Assembly: GCA_902806595.1 (NCBI GenBank)
Contig: CADCXC010000038.1
Location: 992,001-1,056,000, forward strand
Direction: 5' to 3'
Origin: Pyrenopolyporus hunteri
Lineage: Eukaryota > Ascomycota > Sordariomycetes > Xylariales > Hypoxylaceae
DNA: 64,000 nucleotides
Shown: positions 46,769 to 58,850 of the stretch, piece after piece
Numbering within the stretch: position 1 is the stretch's first letter
Layout of the letters: the number at the start of each line of letters is the position of its first letter
The notes under the pieces: model-generated
Database searches by the model: none
Seen by the model: the letters and a program-made list of their open reading frames with translations, nothing else
What the model was told of the DNA's origin: nothing
Position numbers and translations under genes: made by a program

Positions 46769-49700
46769 GGTGGATCAGATTCAAAATTCAACACAATCCG
46801 GTCGATAGTAGTTTCGAAGAAGTTGATCCTTGATAAGATCTAGACCACAATTCCTCAGGGCAGTCTGAATGGGGAATAGTAATATTGGGAAGCTATAATT
46901 GCAAGTTCATGGAGGACGGTCCCAACGTGCAATGCAGTTGGGAAGAGTGGTGGTTTTCCCGTATGGGGTTCGTGGTCAAGAACTGGGTGTTGCTCGATCA
47001 CTTAAAGCTGCGGCCTCGATAAGGGAAAAAAATGTTTGGGGATCGGATGTCCTTCCTTTAAGAGTCGGATGACTGCACGGCGGAGGGGAGCGGGAAGAGT
47101 AGACGGATACTACCGGGAAGGGCTAGTAGAAAAAAAGAGGTGTTGATCTATGGTAGGTCAAGGTGACGCAAAAAATACATACATGTATATAAAGTACAGG
47201 AGAGGAATGAGCATTTAGGTATTGATGTAGCCAGCATAGCGAAAAGCTGGGCACGCTGGGGAGCTGTTGGATCAAATTGATGTCACTTGCTGCTTCGAGT
47301 CTTTGGGTGAAATGTCGACTCGCGCTAGAACGACACCGGTACCTAGGACTTACAAGCCCACTAATGAAGATAGCATAGCGATCGTAAGTGATCAGTGACG
47401 TACTTGAAAGGTTAAAAACATAAACGCCAAGGATACCCATGCAAATATACGTATTCTACGCAGGTAAGGTACCTATCGCCTACCTAACATTACTGGAGGC
47501 CAAGTTTCGCCAACAGCTATCACCACACAGTTAGCGGACTTAGCTTACGATAGGTAGTAGTAGGCTTTGGAGGTTCTAGCAAGGTGATGCACGGACCGTG
47601 GAAAGAGAACGGGTAACATTAGGGTCATACGTACATGGGCAAAGTTATACGTACACGTAGGTAAATACGAAAAAAGAAAGAGGGCGAAAAAAAAAAAAAA
47701 AAAAGTACCTAGGTGAGAATTTCGAAAGGTCAAGCCAAAAATTTCCCCACCATGCGATTTGCAACATGCCGACGGCGTTTCTATCTAAACATTCCCATCT
47801 TCCATCCCATCCCATTCCGTTACCCCCAATCTTGCCCCACGAATATATCGTTGCTTGACGTAGTAATTACCCAGGTAGATCATACTTCGAAATCACACTT
47901 AGGAGCTTTCGCTCCTCCAAGCAATCCAGCCGATAAACATGGATATCCCGTATGACTTCATACGTTCCATGGTGTTATATCAAAGCTCGGAGCTCCCTCT
48001 CCATACCGGATTTGCCCTCCCTCGATTTCTACCATCGTTCTAATTATGCGAATGCGACATGGACATTTCATCGCCGACACAAGATTTTATTTGACCGAAG
48101 AAGCTAGGGAAGTCGATGGGAATCACAGCCTTATGGGGGAGATCGAAAATATTCCAGCATCTTCGCTACTAATCCCTACCAATCCCAGCCCGATATTCTG
48201 GGTTTGCTACTCTGCCTAGCAGCCTACTAGGAGGTTTTGGTCCGACGCTAAGGTGTGGACCGTTCACGAAATCCATCCACGAAGCTCATCCATGAAATCC
48301 ACACCTCCGGGTTCCCAAAAAAACGAAGACGCAATATGGCTGTGATCGACTCTGGAGCCGTCAAGCTTCGCCGAGTTGACTTTGGCAATACCTATTGAGT
48401 CCTCTCCTCCGGGATGATACCAAGTCGAGGATATTCCGAACGACGGGATAGATGCATCTTTCTTTTTTCTCTCTCTCTCTCAGTTGCCGAACTCCCCGGT
48501 AACCTGCGCCCCCCCCCCTTTTTGCCTCTTTTTCTTCTTTTTATTCAGTCCCCCCACCCTAGAAGGCTCCGGAGACTCAGCTTCACCCACGTAGTATAGC
48601 AGTCACTTCCGTCTTGTCCTGGCTTACTGTCATCTCCGTAGATTACACACTTCGGTTCTGAGCACATTGTGCCTTAGAGGGGTCCTATTGGTTGCTCATC
48701 GTATCGACAGGTATGGGCTCTTAGTTTGCGGCCGACTTCCCCCGCAATGCAACCGATTCACTCGGGCTTTTTCGGACTATCTCGAAGACGTGATAGTTGC
48801 AAAAAATCACCAGTTTACCTTGTGGCTTCCGAACTCTAAGGTCCCATCAACGACCCGGATCGCGGCTAACCCACATTCTTGCCAATCACGAAGGATTCTA
48901 CTCGTCAGCCAGAGAGGATCGCACTGCAGCTAGCCCGGCGTAATTGTAAGCTAATTGGCCGTTTTAGCCTACCAAGCCTTGGATGCATTAATACCTAAAT
49001 TAAATTCCCTTAAGCCGCACCTATCGTGCATTCGTTGAAAGCTCTATCTCGAAGCGTGTTACCTCAAGAAGGCTTCAACTAGAGTCAAGCTATCTGGAAA
49101 CCTCGTTGAGAGCCTAGAACCTTCCGACATGTGCGAAACGTATGCAGATGCGAGGCGGCTTTCCTGAAAGGGTATATTCTTGATGCCCAAAAACCCTCAG
49201 AAAAATTCACATGCTTCGTATGGCCCGTCCGCAGGCCAGGTCCCCGGCCGCACAATTCTGCAAGTGAATGCGAAATTTTCTGATAGGCCGAGCTAATTGG
49301 GGAAACATCCATCAGCGCCTTGACCAGCTCTAATTCTGGATTGACTCTAATACCGCGATACCTAACACGTCCATGGTTGCTGTTTGGTAATCGTCATGGG
49401 AGGGGACTCTCAATAGCGCGCATACAACGTGGACTCTTGCTGTGATCACACGGTAAAGAGTAGATCGTCGACAACTACCGGGCCGTGCTTGGCTTGCTCC
49501 ATACAAACACGGATATAGCTACAACGACGGGAACACGACCTCAGGCGCTAACAAACACTTCGTGTGTGTGGAACTTGGGTATTAGTTGGATACCTCGATA
49601 GGTATGGAAACCTTTTAGGCCAATGCCATGGTTTGTTTAATAGTGTGTTTCCACGAATAAGTTATAACCGGGTCTTAACAGAGACGATAAATTTCCTATT

Positions 49701-50733
49701 TCCTACCTACTTACCTACTTACCTAGGTACCTACATAGGTAGGTTACCTATATCTATATGAGTACCTCTATATGATGATTATATCAATACGGAACATTCG
49801 CACGGTAAGATGGTACCTATTCTGAAAAGTCCTTAAATCGTGAAAGGATGCCACACTCTTGGCGTCGAAGTGTCTCGACCAGTCCATTACGAGATAAGTA
49901 CGGAAAGGTATCGAGCATGGCTTCTCCTCCAATTCAAACGTTCTATAATGGATACCGTTACCCCGCCTTGTTTCTGGAGTTTACCTACATAATAGGTACC
50001 TACTATCCACTGCGTATTCGAGTAAGCCCGCATATGATTCGCGGCGCCACTCAGGTTGTTGTCCGCCCCATGGTTACCTCCACCAAACAGGTCACCCCCT
50101 TTAAACGCGCCCGATACATAAGCGCTTGGCCGCACACCTGCAAAGCACACTAGTCACAATATCACATACTCGCATATACGGCGGCCGTCATAGCTTAGAT
50201 ATAGGCTTAGATAGCAGGTAATCTAGTAATCACATCGTGAGTCAGAAGACTTATCCTCTCCTCAGCAAACGAACACCAAGGGGAGTTAGTTATGTACGAT
50301 AACATCATGACTCGACCTGAAAATCGGATCTCCTGTTGAATCCATCGACTCGGCTACAGTCCCGAGGCAAGCCTACCATTGAACTTATGCAGGAACGGCC
50401 CGCATTTCGTCTGGCAATATGGTTGGATGGTTAGGTGGTCGGACGGTTGGACTCGCAACCGGATGCGTCCTGCTGTTGGATGATAGGCAAAGACCTGGCC
50501 AAACGTTGCATTACGCGTCCCCGGTTTTCCCATCTTTTTCCCGGACGTCTCCCCACGTGCCCTCTCCTCCAAGCTGTCATCCCATCGCGGTGATAGGGAG
50601 CGGCCATGTAACCTATCGCAAGGACTAGCTTCACACAGCCATGCAGTTCTGATGGCCAGAATGGCCCGGCTCCAATGGGAGCCGGGACCGCCATTGAGCT
50701 TATCTCGACTCAGCTCTAATCTGCGATTCCCAC
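46769..50733. other. Long intergenic region
   Basis: It holds the promoter of the trehalose subunit gene on the left and the 3' end of RSA4 on the right. It contains an A18 run (47,687-47,704), a CT-rich microsatellite with C-runs at about 48,465-48,560, and an ACCT/AGGT cluster at about 49,703-49,750. Several 60-100 codon frames occur, none with a domain. No gene is supported. Confidence 0.5.
47687..47704. repeat. Poly-A tract
   Basis: A run of 18 A residues is followed directly by GTACCTAGGT. It is a simple repeat. A retroposed poly-A tail is possible, but no associated body or target duplication is seen. Confidence 0.7.
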
Positions 50734-52749
50734 TCAGTTACGCCACAGACGAACGGCTTTGTCTTTCCCCCCAGACCCTACGAGCCGACCGTCCAACGAC
50801 CAATCCAACGCATAGACCTCGTCTTCGTGACCGGGTAAATCAACCGATAACTTGAACGATCGCATATCCCATACCTTTAGAGTAGTATCCCTCGACCCAG
50901 AGCAAAGAAGACGCTGCGAATCACATGTCAGCCTCTATCGGGATCCTAACAATTCTGGGTGATGAAAAATATCTCTGGTCGTGCTCTGGCGAACTCTTTG
51001 CTGTAGATCGAGATAATGAAGGGGATCACTTACCGAATCGGCCGAAAATGCGCATTGAAATACCGGTGCAACCTATCTAGCATCAGCATTCGAATTATTC
51101 CCAGTCGACGACGTGGAAGATATGCGACGGTCCATGTGTCCTTAGCCGACGACGGAACCAAACGAGAACAATGCTGACTTACATGACCTCTCAAAGTTGT
51201 CAGGAATTTCCCGTCGCTATTTAGCACATTAGTAATCTCCAACCTGGTCCCGCCCCCTGAGCGGGCTTCGAAGTGTACACAGCGGGATAAGTCCCGACTG
51301 TCACAGACGTAGATGAGACGTCGATTACTCACCGGCCCCATATCTTGATGTGGTTATCCCAGCCAGCACTAGCGATTAAGGTCCCGTCCGGGGAAAATGA
51401 AACGTGGTTAACTTGTTTCTGATGTCCTAGCAGTCGTGCCAGGGGCTTGGTGCCTTCTGTCGGATCCCACAGGTACATCGTGAAATCATCACTAGCCGAG
51501 ATGACCCGTTCTGCTATTCTGCCTTGTTGTTTCGCCGCCTTCTCGAAACGCTCCTTCGCTTTCGCTCGTTTCTCCTCTATGGTCGTCGGTACATTTTTTG
51601 TATGGTCATAGAAAGCCGTCCGGAGCACAAAATCCGTCGAAAGCGCAAGATGATTTACCCAATGAGCATGCGACGCCAACGTGTGTTTGAGCGTCCCGTC
51701 TACCGCATCCCAAACTTTGACGGTCTTATCGTGGCTGGCACTGTAAATCAGATCAGTTCCTCCCCACCTGACGCAGCTAACACTGCCCTGCGTCACCGTT
51801 AGCCTCTGTAAGACCTTAGCATTCCCGACGGACAGGACTCACTTTATGCCCTGATAAAACGTGCTCCGTTCTACCGGTATTCACGGTCCATACTCGAATC
51901 GTAGCGTCTTTACTAGCGCTAGCTAATCTGGGCGTGCCATCACGCCATAAGTGAAATGGTTGCCATGCGATGCTGGTGATCCATTTGGCATGGCCATTAA
52001 ACGGCCGACCGACAGCTTGGCCGGACTCATCCCAAATCCGGAGCGTCTTGTCCATACTACCAGTGGCCAGGTATTGGCCGTCTGGACTCCATCCTAGAGC
52101 CAGGACCCAACCCGAATGGCCCTTAAGCGTATACTTGGGCGTTCCGCTGTCCGTGTTCCATAATCTTGCCGTATTGTCGCCCGAACCGGTCGCTAGGAGG
52201 CCGCTCGTTTTAGGAGAGAACTGAACCGCCAAGATGGCTTCGCCATGCCCTGGTATCCTATTCGACATGCGCGTCACGGCCTGCACTTTGAATACGGCCT
52301 GAGGCTCAGCAGCCAACGTAATAGTCGTTTCGAAAGGATTCTCGACGCCATGCTGTCGAAGGACTGCCAAGAACTCGGAGGGTGTCGGGTAGTTGTCAAT
52401 TACGGTATTGGAACTCGGTATATGTATACGGAAGCGATATGGTGTAAATTCTTCGCGTTCCTACAGGATGTAAAAGCCTTAGTTCATTCATACTTCGAAG
52501 CGCGAATTCCAGAGTTTGTGGCATTACCCTTCCTAATAAAGTGTTTAGTAATAAAGACACATTCTTCTCGGTCGCGTCGGCTAGGGGCACCTCTATTGTC
52601 TCTGCTAGCTGATTTCCGTCATTATCTACGAACCGCGCTTTAAATGAGCCGGCTTCGATAACTGGAGGTGTAACATCTTGCTGAATCTGGGTACGCTCCA
52701 GAGCCTCCCTCCTCTGTCGTTTCGAGGGTGGTGGAGCGACGGTAGCCAT
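50734..52749 (-). CDS. rsa4: Ribosome assembly protein 4 / Notchless homologue (WD40)
   Basis: A nucleolar/nuclear 60S assembly factor that docks on the pre-60S particle and is pulled by the AAA+ motor Rea1/Midasin. Six exons (52749-52528, 52460-51843, 51787-51333, 51216-51183, 51072-51034, 50913-50734) encode 515 residues, the same length as yeast Rsa4. After the conserved N-terminus MATVAPPPSKRQR, a ubiquitin-like domain (about 30-120, including FTPYRFRIHIP) precedes eight WD40 repeats with GH...WD-type units (GHSGWVLALGWSPDG, GHKGSVSCVRWGG). The chain ends in KAVRLWRN. Exons 4 and 5 are only 34 and 39 bp but are fixed by conserved sequence (FLTTLRGH, then VAPVFQCAFSADS). It shares a 617-bp divergent promoter with MSH4. 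An upstream ATG seven codons earlier exists, but MATVAPP matches the family start. Confidence 0.94.
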
Positions 52750-53366
52750 CGCGTGGATCTTCTCGGGCAAGCACTGGTCTGGTCGGAAAATCCCAGCACT
52801 CTCTCCTTCGCGAGTAGCAGGGTGATGTGCAAAGCCGGTAAGCTGTTAGGTACCGTCAATCGAATCGCAATGTCGCGGGGTGGTGGTAAAGTGGTAAAGC
52901 GAAAAAAACAAAAAGTTGGAATTTCTGTATCTTATCGCTATTTTATCCTTATCTTATCAACTCTTGCGCTGTACCACGTACCTTTTTGCTTGTCGCACCG
53001 TCGTTCTAGCCATTCAGAAGCGGCTGGGGGGGCGCCCGCTTGCCAATTCTAGTAATAGAAGATGAAGACTCCCAAGTACCTACCTACCTCCCCTGACCCA
53101 GGTACTTAAACCAATGTTCAGATTCAGGTTGGAAGTGGAAGTTACACGAAGGGGAGCGATGTTGAGCGCACCTGGATTATGATTATATGGGCATATTACC
53201 ACTTGGTAGGTACGTTCCACATGTAGGTAGATAGGAATCTCTCTTTTTAATATGTGTGTTCGTTTCCCAATTCCCTCCTTCATCAAACCTCACATCTACC
53301 TAGTTCAACGAGTAAATAAATTCAGATAGATGAGTCGGGATCGACGCCCATCGTCAAGTAATATCT
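52750..53366. promoter_or_regulatory. Divergent promoter between RSA4 and MSH4
   Basis: The only space for both promoters is this 617-bp gap. It holds ACCT repeats at about 53,077-53,105 and a short purine run near 52,900. No specific transcription-factor site is claimed. Confidence 0.6.
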
Positions 53367-56300
53367 ATGATGCAACCTCCTCAAAGTTCCCGACAGTCTC
53401 CAAGTGGAGGCACCACTCCTTGCTCGTTACAGACCGCATCCAATCATTCCCTTTCACGCACTATTTCTTCCACGCCTCATCCTAATAGCTCATTATACGA
53501 ATTCCCACGTAGACCCAGCACCGCCGCCAGCCAATTTACATCTACTTCATACAGCGGTAGCCGTTCCGCAACAGGCTTGTCGCATGCACGAAGACAAGAC
53601 CGCCACACTAGCACGGCCTCGGGTCGGAAATCCCGTGCCACTCCGTCTGTCTGGGGCTCTGAATCTCATGAGATTATCTGCTCAGTCGCCGAGGCCCGCG
53701 GCGTGTCTCCAGCTGTGGGCCTCGCTTTCATCAATATCACCACAAACGAAGCAATCCTAAGTCAAATATGTGACTCTCAGTTTTACGTCAAGACGATCCA
53801 TAAGATTCAAATGTACGAACCATCCACAATTTTGATGGTCAACACAGCCTTTCCCCCTCATCCAAAGTCTAATCTCCTCTCTATCATTGAAGAAGAACTT
53901 CCAGATACTCAGGTTGAGCCGCTTGATCGTAAATACTGGTCTGAGAATGCGGGCCTCGAGTTCATCCAGTCTCTTGCTTTTAAACAAGACTTAGAGGCAA
54001 TCAAAGTTGCAATCGAGGGTAATTTCTACGCAACATGTTCATTTGCTGCTGTGAGTACAATTCCTACCATGCTTGCTCAGTTCGCTTACTTATTGTTATT
54101 AGGTGGTCAAGTACGTCGAGCTGTCTTGTCACGTATCTATCATGTCCCACTCGCTTCGGGTCAGGTATCAACCGTCAGAGGATACTATGATGATTGACAT
54201 TTCTACTATCCATTCCCTGGAACTCATTCAGAATCTTCAAAACTCGAAGTCTAAGGATTGCCTCTTTGGGCTCTTAAACGAAACGCTGACCCCGATGGGT
54301 TCGAGAATTCTTCGAAGCAACATACTCCAACCTTCTTGTCAAGTCGATAACACGCTCATCCCTCGTTACGATGCCTTGGACGAACTTACTGTAAAGGAAG
54401 ACATGTTCTTCGAAATACGCAAAGGTGGCTCCCTATTTGCAATCGTATTCCTCGTATAGTCCACTAATACGATACAGCTCTTAAAGAGTTCGTAGACGTC
54501 GAAAAGCTTTTAACAATGGTAAGCACAGATGCATATACTCACCAATCTAAGCTAATCAATAAAGCTTGTATTTGTACCAAATCAACCATCAATTCGTGCC
54601 TCGGAGCAAGCGATCAACAATATTCTGGCAGTGAAGACCTTTATCAATAGTGTCCCTCTGTTGTACGAAGCGTTGGGGACCGCACGCACAGACCTACTAA
54701 CTAGAATCCGCGAAATATGCCGCTCCGAGCTTACCCAACCAGTGAAAGATCTTATTTCGGCTACAATAAACGAGGATGCGACGGCAATGAAGTCGCCTCT
54801 TGATATGTGGCATCAAAGAACATATGCGGTGAAAGTAAGTCATACTCATCTCCAGTATATACTTAGCGCTAAAGTGCCGATACCCAAAGTCTGGTGTTCA
54901 TGGACTTTTGGACGTTGCTCGTCAGACATATAAAGAGGCAACCGAAGACGTCCACCAACATATAGAAGACATCAAAAGTAAGCGCTACCAAAACAACTGT
55001 TGCTCCGGAAATATTTTGACTTATGTTTCTTAGAGGACCATGATATTGACCCGGAGCTGAAGTTTGATAAAAATCGAAAGTACTGGTTACGACTCAGGCA
55101 GAGTGACTTTGAGGATAAAGCTATCCCGGATGTTCTCATAAACGGAGTTCGAAAGGGTGCCTGGATTCAATGCCAAACTTTGACCCTGGTCCAACTCAAC
55201 CACCGCATCACCGACTCTCATAACGAAGCCATCATGCTCAGCGACAAGGTTATCCAAGGGCTTTTAGAAGCCATTAGAGTGCATGTGCCGAATTTATTTC
55301 GTGTCTGCGAAAGTATCGCTCTGTTAGACATGATCACCGCTTTTGCACAATCTGCGACTACTAGGGACTATGTTCGTCCCGAGATTAAGGATACGTTAGC
55401 CCTCAAGGGCGCGAGACATCCGATATGCGAACGTGTACGTATTAAAACCTCTCGACCATCAAGTATAGGTAGTGCTAGAGCCTGACTAGCTCCAAGGTTA
55501 ACCCGGATCGATTCATTCCTAATGACGTCTTTGCCAACGAGCAACACCGGTTTCAGATAATCACCGGCTTCAATATGAGCGGTAAAAGCACTTATATTAG
55601 GATGATATCACTCCTGCAAGTAATGGCCCAGATTGGATGTTTTGTGCCTGCTCAGTATGCAGGCTTCCCCATGATCCAACAACTTTTCGTGCGTATGTCT
55701 ACCGACGACAGTATTGAAGCCAACATGTCCACATTCTCGCTCGAAATGCGAGAAATGGCATTTATACTAAGGTAGGTACCTATATTGACTCTTACTAATT
55801 AGACCAGGGTTTGATTATATATTAGGAACGTCAATGGAATGAGCCTGGCCATCATCGACGAGCTTGGCCGCGGAACTAGCACAAGAGACGGGATCGCAAT
55901 AGCACTGGCGATATCCGAGGCCTTGATCCAAAGTAATTCGCTTGTGTGGTTTGCGACCCATTTTCAACAGCTTGGTAAGTTTCTAACACATATTAACTTT
56001 TGACTGTCGTCCTCATTCGATGAGTAGCCAAAGTACTGGGAAGCAGACCGGGTGTACTGAATCTCCATCTTGCCACCGAAACCTGCGATACAGACGGCGG
56101 AAAGCCTAAGATGACCATGCTATACAGAATTACCTCGGGGCCGGTACAGAAGGAGCATTATGGTCTCAATCTTGCGCGTTCTATTGGGTTCCCGGCACGA
56201 TTTATTGGAATTGCGGAAGATGTTTCGAAGACGCTAGCAGAGAGTATTGAAAGGAAGAGGCAAAGCTCACAGTCTAGGAAACTGATTCGCCGCCGAAAGC

Positions 56301-56485
56301 TGATTCTAAACCTACACGATACACTACGCCAGCTACGAGGGTCGCATATGGATGACTCCGCCCTAGGAAGTTATCTCAATAGACTTCAAGATGAGTTTGT
56401 TTCAAGAATGGATGAGATTGAACGCGTTGCGCAGAACGATACGCAGGAGATAGCGGATAGAGTGGAGGAAGTTCTACGAAACTAA
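53367..56485 (+). CDS. msh4: Meiotic MutS homologue MSH4
   Basis: Msh4 partners with Msh5 as a clamp that stabilises crossover intermediates in meiosis; it does not repair mismatches. Nine exons (53367-54050, 54103-54424, 54478-54518, 54565-54834, 54890-54977, 55034-55434, 55479-55771, 55826-55974, 56028-56485) encode 901 residues. There is no N-terminal mismatch-recognition domain; a Ser/Thr/Pro-rich leader comes first, then the MutS connector, core and clamp (from about 100). Walker A is GFNMSGKST (632-640), with the Ser typical of Msh4 where other MutS proteins have Gly. Walker B is LAIIDE (707-712), followed by LGRGTSTRDG and ATHFQQL. Introns are 44-56 bp. The sixth intron (44 bp, no clear branch site) is the least certain junction. 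Presence of an intact copy suggests a sexual cycle. Confidence 0.93.
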
Positions 56486-56831
56486 GAGCGTGGGGGGAAA
56501 GAATCGCCTCAAACCTCAGAATCATATCGACTTTTACTTACCCGGGCTCATCCATACTTCTCTCAAACGTAGCTCTGTTTATAATTCAGAACTGGTGCTA
56601 CTCACTAACCTGTGAGCTTTTGTCAACTTATGCTACCCCGCGCTTTTATGATGACCTAGGTGGGTGATTAGGATGAGATATATGTCGGTCGTAACGGCAT
56701 CGATATGAATCTCCATGACGTGTATAAACGATACTTAATTACCCATATCATAAACATTTCAATTATTACGCTTTGCATGTACTCCTTTACTTATCTAACT
56801 CCATTTTGTTCTGTAAACGATGTATAGGAGG

Positions 56832-56864
56832 TAGGGTTAAAGTCAGAATTAGGGTTGGGGTTAG
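56832..56864. repeat. Short interstitial telomere-like sequence
   Basis: TAGGGTTAA, ATTAGGGTT and GGGGTTAG follow one another, which resembles worn TTAGGG repeats. It is only about 30 bp and imperfect, so a chance origin is possible. Confidence 0.4.
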
Positions 56865-58782
56865 CTTTGGGCATCCACGGATTACAGCACTGTAAATAGC
56901 GCCTACATAAGCGTGCTAGGCGGCTTGGATCTACTAGGTAGTTAGGTGGTTCAGTGAGGGTGGGCGGCTGGATGGCGGGGTGGCGGGGTAGGCTGTTCTA
57001 TTGTATGAATCGCGTGAATGGCGATCGCTTGTTTACGACAAGGAAACCCCCATACAGCTATATGTACAGTTGAGGGTTGCGAAAGCTGCCTAGGTACCTA
57101 CCTACCTAGGTACCTACCTATCTACCTAAGTACCTAATCAAACCTGTGTGTACGCCTAGAATCTAGGCTGGGCCTATTTTGATTATTGTTTCTCTCTTTT
57201 CTATTTAGTATTTCAGAGCTTACCCGGCGACATCTGTATTTGTTAGCTAAGGATTATTTGAGATGCGCGTTATGAGTGACGCGCTTCGAACGCTTCTTAA
57301 CTACCTAGGTATTTTGAGGTAACATCTTGAAAATTGACATGTTTTTTTTAATTATATAATGCCCGGGGCGATGGAAAACTTTGCGTCATAGTGATATTAT
57401 CCGAGACATAATATATTTGACAGGTTTCGGGGGTCTAAAAATGTATTGAATCTTATTATTCATGAATTCGCAAAGTATTGATGATCTACAGTAAAGTTCT
57501 CAGGGCATCATGATATATATGGCGAATGAGTGGCATTTTTGTTTTCTCGCAAGTCTCGAGATGAGGTTCTACTGATATAGTAAATCGGGACGCCGTCGCC
57601 GCGCCGAAGATCACACGAAATACAAGAAACACGATACCTACCTACCTAGGTAGCCTATCTATGTATGTATGTAGCTCGGGCAAAAAGACCTTGCAGATAT
57701 TGACGGTGGAAGGATGGAGTTCCTTCGAATACCTAACTGTTGTTATTTGCCGTTTCTGGGTCAGCTCATCGCTTTCTTCGGGACCGAGTAAGCACGGTTC
57801 TCAAGGAATGGACACCTAACCTGGGTGGAGTGGCTTTCGCGTTTCCATCGGTTGCAATGTTTCCGACTTCTTCATTTTCGCTATGTTCGGCTCGTCTTCT
57901 TCGTGATTCTCGGAGTGGCGTGTAGATGCGTTCCAAGTCATCGTGCTCTGGTTCCAGTAAAGGACTTGTTAGAGATAGGGCCACAGAACTAAAAAGCTGA
58001 GATATTGAAATAATGTATCGCTATACCTAACGTCAAGAGGCAGTTATGAGATTTTAGCAATCCCCTTGCATTAAAATACATTACCTGGGTACAACTCGAC
58101 GCCACCGGCACTCTTCAATTAGGTACTCGAGGTTCTACAGGCCCACATCCACACGCCTCCTACCTAATCAAGCTATTTATCCTAATCCGTTGCTTCTGAC
58201 TGGATGTTCGGGGCTGCTAATTGGTACCCCGGTGGCTAGGCTCTCTAGTCCACAATGCAGTGTAATTTGATGACATGGAAGCCAAGCATGTCTTGTCTTA
58301 CCTGTATGTAGGTTAGGAAGTGCCTAGGCTTAGCCCACTAACACACTACAACGTCGATGTAACCGTTTGGCTGAGTCCTGACTGTGACCCTACGTAATAT
58401 TCGTCTTTGGCGTTGCAAGGTCGATACGTAAGGAGGGTACATATTTATGCGCGCGGACCCGGGCGGTTTCGAAGGCAATCTGACAGTATCCGAGATATTT
58501 AACATTCGATGAGGGATCTTAATCCACAAGTTACCGAAAATAGAACCTGTGAGGACCTTTGGATGATCCGATGAGAGTGGCACCGACGTGCCATACGGCA
58601 CTTAGGTATGGCGGCAGGGCGGCCAAACGGCGTACCAATAGTCCGTTGATCTATACCCGTAGGCATCAGCCATCAAATGCCGGGGGTGTTTTGATTCAAA
58701 TATCAACGCCACGTTCGACATGTCCTCCATACGCCTAGGTCAATTCTTACCTCACACGGCTTCGCCTTTAACACATTCTCGC

Positions 58783-58808
58783 TTTTTTTTTTTTTTTTTT
58801 TTTTATAG
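58783..58808 (+). other. T22 tract ending in ATAG, possible 5'-UTR intron acceptor
   Basis: Twenty-two T residues followed by ATAG, with TTTAACAC upstream as a possible branch site, look like a strong 3' splice site 43 bp before the start codon. The matching donor was not identified, so this is an inference. Confidence 0.35.
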
Positions 58809-58850
58809 TTAATAACCTCAGACTTGGTATCCAAACAACGTATTACGACT

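Larger units (their letters stand above)
56486..58850. other. Intergenic region with repeat motifs
   Basis: It contains a degenerate telomere-like stretch near 56,832-56,864, dense ACCTAGGT repeats at 57,090-57,135 and 57,635-57,670, and a T22 run at 58,783-58,804 before the monooxygenase start. No conserved gene was found. Confidence 0.55.

Noticed and set aside
49848..50153. 101-codon plus-strand frame and its antisense partner
   Set aside because: No start context, domain or conserved pattern; it sits in repeat-bearing intergenic DNA.
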